Position numbers and translations under genes: made by a program
Source: Actinomycetes bacterium
GTDB lineage: Bacteria > Actinomycetota > Acidimicrobiia > Acidimicrobiales > RAAP-2
Direction: 5' to 3'
DNA length: 6,558 nucleotides
Assembly: GCA_021791615.1 (NCBI GenBank)
Contig: JAJYWG010000233.1
Location: forward strand, 1 to 6,558
Notes under the pieces: generated by a model
Seen by the model: only the letters and a program-made list of their open reading frames with translations
What the model was told of the DNA's origin: nothing
The model's database searches: none
Shown here: in pieces, positions 1 through 3,624 of the stretch
Layout of the letters: each line of letters begins with the position of its first letter
How positions within the stretch are numbered: position 1 is the stretch's first letter

Positions 1-3000
1 GGGTGCCCGCGCCGGCCGCCGTGATCGCGGGCACCGGGTATCCCTTGGCCGAGACCGTGACTGTGCTCGCCTGCCCGGCGGTCACCAATTGGGATGTCGA
101 CGAGGTGAACGCCGGTGGGGTGCTGATGTCCAGGGTGAAGGTCTGCGTGGCGCTTGGCGTCATGCCGTTTGTCGCCTTCAGTGTGAACGTGTAGGTCCCA
201 CCCTCGCTCACGCTCGGGGTGCCCAGCAGCGCGAACTGTCCGGCGGCGGTGTATGACAGGGAGAGCCCGCTGGGAAGGGTTGTGAGTCCTTTGGTGACCG
301 AGATGGTTGGCTGCGGGTAACCAGTCGTGGCGACCGGGAAGTAGCCGTAGGTTCCCGCCGTAAAAGTGACGGTGCCCGAAGAGGTGAAGGCAGGGGAACT
401 TGTGAAACCAATGTCCGCGTACAGCGGGATGACAGTCGATGTCGCGAACCCGTTTGTGACCGTGATGTCGATGGGAACCTGTACGGGAATGCCCGCTGTC
501 GGGTTCGCCGTGACTGTGTAGCGGTGGCTGGCCGAGAACGTCCACGGCCCTGCGCAGGTCGCCGATGGCCCATTGGCAAAGGTGATCGGCTGCACTGTCG
601 AGGACAGCACTGTCCCGGTCTCGCGCGCCGTGCCGTTGCCCCATGTGATGGACACACTGTCATCACCGTAGGCAGTGCCGGCACCCTGGATGCATCCCGA
701 GACGGTGACCGTTGATCCGTTCTGGACGGTTTTCAGCACCTGCGGCGTCGATGCCGGTGGTGTGGTGGTGAGAGCCACCACCGGCTTGGAGCCCGATACC
801 GTCAATGTCTCGTTGGCCGTACGCACCACACCGGCAGCATCGGTCGTGACGAGGCGGAGATGGAACTTGCCGGGAGCAGGGAACGAGACCGTGGTCGACT
901 GGCCTGTCGCGACCGTCACCGGATCTGTATGGAATGTGGCTGTCTCCTTCCCGCCGACCGAAAGGTCCTTCATGTTCGCCGGGAGTGTGCTCGGCGCCGA
1001 TGTGCAGAACGGCACGCCGTCGACTCTGGGTTCGGTGGTGCTCTTCGTCGCCTTGCACTTGGTCTCCACCTGCCAGGTGTAGGTGGTGGCCAGGCCGTTC
1101 TGGCTCGTGTCCGGGTCGGTGAGGCGGAGCAGCTCGCCCACCTTGGGCGTGGTCACCGTTGTCCCCGTCGAAGCATCCGTGACTGTGGTTCCGGGCGCGG
1201 TCCCGGCGTCCGGAGCGATGGTCAGGTGCAGGTCCTGCCCGTATGTGCCGCGGACCTCCAGCGTTTTGGTGAACTGACAGGCACCGGTCTTTGTGCACGA
1301 TGTACCGGAGATACCGAGCGCGTTGGAGCCCGGTGCCCCCACGAGGAGGAATGTGCTCCCGTCGACGATCGCCTCCTGGTAGCCGCCTGTCCAGTTGATG
1401 AAGTTGAGCACGTCCGCCGGCACCACGCCTTGGACGCCGGCCTGACGCTCTTCCAGGGTCGGTGTGCGGTAGATCTTGCCGTGCGAGTACGTCACTGTGG
1501 TGAGCCCCACACCATTGGGTCCTGTGGTGTCGGGCCAGGTCTGGATCCTCACCGTCCGCACGTATGTGTTCACGGCCACTGTCTTGGTCTGTGTCCGGGG
1601 CGATACCTCCCAGCGGGCGCCTGTGGCAGGCACGCTGGTCACCACATTTGTGTGCACGTTGGGTGTGGTGGTTGTCGCTGTCCTCGAGAGTGCCGGGCCG
1701 CCGTGCACGCTGCCCCCCGTTGCCCGCCCAGTGCGTGCGGCGTGCGAGCTTCCGGCCCGGGCGAGCGAACCGCCGGACTTTGCCGGAGGGATGCCGATCG
1801 GGCGGACGCTCTCTGTGAGCTGGCTCTGGAAAAGCTGCTGGAGCTCTGCTCCACCCCCCGACTTGGCGAGCATCGACCAAAGGACGTTGGGACTAGTGGA
1901 TGTCGTCACATCCTTCTGCAGTGTCGCTGCAAGTTGCTTGGTCGTTTGAGCTGGGGAGTTGTTCGCAATGTCGACGCCGATCGATATCGCCACGGCAATC
2001 GCGATGCCGAGGATCAGGAACCCCGCAGCGGGACCAGTGGCCAAGGCCACGACTCCGCTGGCCGCCGCCCCGGCTGCCGCCGTCGCGACGTCGCCGATGC
2101 TGCCCAGCAGGTCGAGGAGATCGAAGCCACCCTCCTCGGCAACCTCGGCACCGGTCTCCAAGGCGGTGTCCGTGCCGCTCTCCAAGGCGGTGTCGGGGAC
2201 GCCGTCCAGATCCTCTTCGATCGAGGAATTGACCTTCTCCTCAGTGGTCTCAACCTCCTGCTGAATTCTGAGAACACGGGTCCGCGCCCTGCGGAACGGC
2301 ACGAAAATGTTCCAGAGCTTGTCGTTGAGGCCGGGAATGGACCGCTCCACGATCGCCGGTACTGGACCGGCGACGAGCGAAGCCCAGACCTCGGCCGACT
2401 GGTCCATTGCCTCGGTTTGGGCCTGCTGGAGGTTGACGAGCTGCTTGTCGACGCTGTCTCCGAGGAGCGGCAGGCCCAGTTTCGCGGCCGCCTGGGCCAT
2501 GCCGAACTCTCCGAACTCTGCCAGGGTCGGCGGGGCCGGGGGGGCCGCCAACAGTGTGCCGGCGCAGTTCGCGGAACCAGCGCCAACGCGCGGTTGGTAC
2601 GTGAAGAGTGTCGGGTACGGCGACACGTATGTGCAGGGCTTCTTGGACCATTTCTCGTACTGCGCCAGGGCGTCTGCAGCCGCGAGCGTCAGGTACGGTC
2701 GCGTGATTGCCTTGAACCAGGCCGCAGCTTCCTGCGCGACGAGCCAGACACTGCTCAATGTGGTGGATGTCGCCTCTGTCCCGATGGACTCCTCGAGCAA
2801 CGTCCAGATCTCGCCGGCGTACTCGGAGGTGCCCTCGGTGGTTGTCTCCGGCCTGACTGTCCCGTGGGCGCCCAAGAACGCCCCGTAGGCGCGGTTCTCC
2901 AAGTCCTCGATCCCGCACACGTCGGCCGGGGTCACTGTCGGGAACTTCGGTGTCCCTTGGTGGGTCTCCACGATCGGGTCTGTGGTCTTTGTCGGGCACG

Positions 3001-3199
3001 CGCCCGATGTGACGTGCACTGTGTTGGTAGGGACTGTGACGACTGTCGTCCGTGATCTCATCGGGCTGGCCCCCGACGGCGCGGTCACCAAGATCGTGCC
3101 ACCGGCGACGAGGGCGAGAGCGACCCCGATCGACACCCAACGGCGGTACCCGGTCGTCGGGCCGACGTCTGCCAGCCGTTGCTCAGGTTGACGGCTCAT
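1..3199 (-). CDS. Large secreted protein with helical N-terminal region, hydrophobic hairpin and PKD/Ig-like repeats (3' end outside window)
   Basis: An uninterrupted minus-strand frame of 1066 codons starts at ATG 3199 and runs off base 1, so the C-terminus is missing. The start is supported by a strong GGAGGAG ribosome site and a signal peptide directly after it. Domains by residue: signal sequence 1-44; helix-rich, Trp/Ala/Glu-rich region about 95-330, ending in a charged, possibly coiled-coil stretch (303-330); acidic repeat 336-350; hydrophobic Ala/Gly/Ile hairpin 371-412; Ser/Gly/Thr linker about 450-500; beta-rich domains about 500-690; PKD-like domains about 690-805 and 802-925 (W853-G-N-G resembles the PKD W-G-D-G motif); He_PIG-like repeat about 930-1026; start of a second repeat from 1028. 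Ten cysteines (68, 95, 189, 212, 635, 641, 715, 732, 836, 882) pair off by domain, as expected for an exported protein. The family is not recognised as a whole. Adhesin, envelope or toxin-delivery roles are possible but unproven. Thr codon use (many ACA) differs sharply from the neighbouring regulator. Confidence 0.9.
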   Translation of the reverse strand, partial: MSRQPEQRLADVGPTTGYRRWVSIGVALALVAGGTILVTAPSGASPMRSRTTVVTVPTNTVHVTSGACPTKTTDPIVETHQGTPKFPTVTPADVCGIEDLENRAYGAFLGAHGTVRPETTTEGTSEYAGEIWTLLEESIGTEATSTTLSSVWLVAQEAAAWFKAITRPYLTLAAADALAQYEKWSKKPCTYVSPYPTLFTYQPRVGAGSANCAGTLLAAPPAPPTLAEFGEFGMAQAAAKLGLPLLGDSVDKQLVNLQQAQTEAMDQSAEVWASLVAGPVPAIVERSIPGLNDKLWNIFVPFRRARTRVLRIQQEVETTEEKVNSSIEEDLDGVPDTALESGTDTALETGAEVAEEGGFDLLDLLGSIGDVATAAAGAAASGVVALATGPAAGFLILGIAIAVAISIGVDIANNSPAQTTKQLAATLQKDVTTSTSPNVLWSMLAKSGGGAELQQLFQSQLTESVRPIGIPPAKSGGSLARAGSSHAARTGRATGGSVHGGPALSRTATTTTPNVHTNVVTSVPATGARWEVSPRTQTKTVAVNTYVRTVRIQTWPDTTGPNGVGLTTVTYSHGKIYRTPTLEERQAGVQGVVPADVLNFINWTGGYQEAIVDGSTFLLVGAPGSNALGISGTSCTKTGACQFTKTLEVRGTYGQDLHLTIAPDAGTAPGTTVTDASTGTTVTTPKVGELLRLTDPDTSQNGLATTYTWQVETKCKATKSTTEPRVDGVPFCTSAPSTLPANMKDLSVGGKETATFHTDPVTVATGQSTTVSFPAPGKFHLRLVTTDAAGVVRTANETLTVSGSKPVVALTTTPPASTPQVLKTVQNGSTVTVSGCIQGAGTAYGDDSVSITWGNGTARETGTVLSSTVQPITFANGPSATCAGPWTFSASHRYTVTANPTAGIPVQVPIDITVTNGFATSTVIPLYADIGFTSSPAFTSSGTVTFTAGTYGYFPVATTGYPQPTISVTKGLTTLPSGLSLSYTAAGQFALLGTPSVSEGGTYTFTLKATNGMTPSATQTFTLDISTPPAFTSSTSQLVTAGQASTVTVSAKGYPVPAITAAGAGT
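122..412 (-). other. Putative-Ig (He_PIG-like) repeat, with a second one starting at the window edge
   Basis: Residues about 930-1026 contain the family's landmarks in order: G-Y-P-Q-P, L-P-S-G-L-S-L (975-981), L-G-T-P (992-995), G-G-T-Y-T-F-T-L-K-A-T-N-G (1000-1012) and a closing F-T-L-D-I strand. Immediately after, residues 1028-1059 repeat the opening pattern (P-P-A-F-T-S-S ... G-Y-P-V-P). A repeat array therefore continues beyond base 1. He_PIG domains are typical of bacterial cell-surface and secreted proteins. Confidence 0.8.
425..1132 (-). other. Two PKD/Ig-like beta domains of the large protein
   Basis: Residues about 690-805 hold a T-Y-T-W-Q-V strand and a late F-P-A-P-G-K-F strand followed by T-D-A-A-G, the usual ending of a PKD-like fold. 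Residues about 802-925 hold I-T-W-G-N-G (W853) and an S-H-R-Y-T-V strand, which match the W-G-D-G and H-x-Y positions of PKD domains. Each domain has its own cysteine pair (C715/C732 and C836/C882). Domain limits are approximate, and the assignment is from pattern, not from a profile search. Confidence 0.6.
1964..2089 (-). other. Internal hydrophobic Ala/Gly helical hairpin in the large secreted protein
   Basis: Residues 371-412 lack charge until D410. They consist of a small-residue helix (alternating Ala/Gly/Ser, about 372-388), a G-P turn (389-390) and a strongly hydrophobic helix (AAGFLILGIAIAVAISIGV, 391-409). G389 and G393 form a GxxxG spacing. An acidic stretch rich in Asp, Leu and Gly precedes it, and D410 and N413-N414 follow it. 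This could be a transmembrane segment that anchors the beta-domain half, or a membrane-inserting hairpin. The sequence alone does not decide between them. Confidence 0.65.
2155..2194 (-). repeat. Two-copy 24-base in-frame direct repeat
   Basis: The 16-base string tctccaaggcggtgtc occurs at 2155-2170 and again at 2179-2194 on the plus strand, a period of 24 bases or eight codons. It encodes DTALESGT followed by DTALETGA at residues 336-351 of the large protein. This is a local duplication in an acidic, probably flexible linker just before the hydrophobic hairpin. Confidence 0.75.
3068..3199 (-). other. Signal peptide coding region of the large secreted protein
   Basis: Residues 1-44 show a polar N-region of about 18 residues, two arginines (R19, R20), a hydrophobic core from W21 to A40 (WVSIGVALALVAGGTILVTA) and a plausible signal-peptidase I site after S42-G43-A44. 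The first cysteine is at residue 68, so there is no lipobox cysteine at the cleavage point and a lipoprotein is unlikely. An uncleaved N-terminal anchor is the main alternative. Confidence 0.8.
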
Positions 3200-3375
3200 G
3201 TCTCCTCCGCTCCCAACATCTCGTGCCGGACGGCCGATCCGTCCTCGTCGCCGTCCATAGCGGCCGCGACTGCGTCGGCCAGGGACGTCCACCCGTAGAA
3301 GCTCCGAGACGCGCAGCCCGCGCGCAGCACCACCCCGGTGATGGGCTGGATTGCGGGCTCGATCTCGAGGATCAC
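3196..3375 (-). CDS. Small 59-residue protein, first gene of the minus-strand unit
   Basis: A minus-strand frame runs from GTG 3375 to TGA 3196 (59 residues). An in-frame TAG at 3400-3402 closes it upstream, and GTG 3375 is the first usable start. The stop overlaps the ATG of the large secreted gene as ATGA, so the two are very likely translationally coupled. The N-terminal half alternates hydrophobic and polar residues like a beta hairpin (MILEIEPAIQPITGVVLRAG). It is followed by S25-F-Y-G-W-T-S-L32, then an Ala-rich helix (33-40) and an acidic tail. The F-x-G-W-x-x-L pattern after a short beta part is familiar from many tiny uncharacterised actinobacterial proteins. There is no signal peptide, so it is probably cytoplasmic. 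The ribosome site is weak (GAGA about ten bases ahead of GTG). Function unknown; a chaperone, regulator or partner role for the next gene is only inference. Confidence 0.72.
   Translation of the reverse strand: MILEIEPAIQPITGVVLRAGCASRSFYGWTSLADAVAAAMDGDEDGSAVRHEMLGAEET
3202..3208 (-). promoter_or_regulatory. Strong ribosome binding site for the large secreted gene
   Basis: Minus-strand GGAGGAG ends two bases before ATG 3199, and its GGAGG core lies four bases from the ATG. It sits inside the last codons of the small protein, as expected for coupled genes, and fixes the start of the large gene. Confidence 0.85.
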
Positions 3376-3438
3376 CTGGATGCGGTCTCGGGCAGGGATC
3401 TACGTACTCTGGACGAACCACGGCATGAACGGCATCGT

Positions 3439-3460
3439 GGGGAGCTCCCCCAATTTTGGG
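3439..3460. repeat. Overlapping inverted repeats, possible operator
   Basis: Bases 3439-3450 are the perfect 12-base palindrome ggggagctcccc. Bases 3449-3460 form cccaa-tt-ttggg, five-base arms around TT. The two share bases 3449-3450, so as hairpins or as protein sites they would compete. The AT-rich centre stands out against the GC-rich surroundings. The block lies 64 bases upstream of the small minus-strand gene and 164 bases upstream of the regulator. No factor can be named. Confidence 0.5.
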
Positions 3461-3490
3461 CGAGGCCACCAGAACGATCGGCTCTCTCCG

Positions 3491-3531
3491 GTGGCGGGCC
3501 AGTGGCGGGCCAGTGGCGGGTCAGTGGCGGG
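3491..3531 (+). repeat. Tandem 11-base direct repeats
   Basis: The unit gtggcgggcca occurs at 3491-3501 and 3502-3512. A third copy with one change (gtggcgggtca) is at 3513-3523, and a fourth partial copy (gtggcggg) begins at 3524. The period of 11 bases is close to one helical turn, so each copy would present the same DNA face. The array ends about 93 bases before the regulator's start. It could be a multimeric protein site or a slippage-prone microsatellite. Confidence 0.85.
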
Positions 3532-3624
3532 TTGCCGGCTGGCCTACGACCGGTGTGGCTCCCCTGCGGCCAGCGCCGCCGCGAGCTCCGTGCTCGCTGG
3601 CCGCAGCTCTATCGGTCGGCCACA

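Larger units (their letters stand above)
3376..3624. promoter_or_regulatory. Divergent intergenic control region
   Basis: About 250 bases separate the GTG of the small minus-strand gene from the ATG of the plus-strand LuxR-family gene, so promoters for both directions should lie here. It holds two overlapping inverted repeats (3439-3460) and an 11-base direct repeat array (3491-3531). I could not identify a convincing -35/-10 pair on either strand. TACGTA at 3401-3406 and TACTCT at 3405-3410 are weak -10-like strings only. Confidence 0.6.

Noticed and set aside
663..1880. Minus-strand frame of 405 codons
   Set aside because: Wrong-frame shadow of the large secreted gene, with His/Arg/Gly-rich composition and no domains.
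860..3055. Long open plus-strand frame of 731 codons opposite the large secreted gene
   Set aside because: The translation is rich in Cys, Arg, Gly and His with no domain pattern. It is antisense to a frame with a signal peptide, ribosome site and recognisable Ig/PKD domains.
2250..3140. Minus-strand frame of 296 codons
   Set aside because: Overlaps the N-terminal half of the large gene in another frame; Arg/Gly-rich, no ribosome site and no domain pattern.
3068..3199. Twin-arginine (Tat) signal in the large protein
   Set aside because: R19-R20 are followed by W-V-S-I, which misses the usual x-F-L-K pattern. A general secretory signal fits better.
3491..3531. CRISPR-like array
   Set aside because: The units are 11 bases and directly adjacent with no spacers, so it is a simple tandem repeat.
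3052..3624. In-frame upstream extension of the LuxR-family gene to GTG 3052
   Set aside because: The frame stays open, but the added 191 residues are Arg/Pro-rich without pattern. They overlap the start of the large gene and the whole small gene, and LAL proteins begin just before the LLER/P-loop region.
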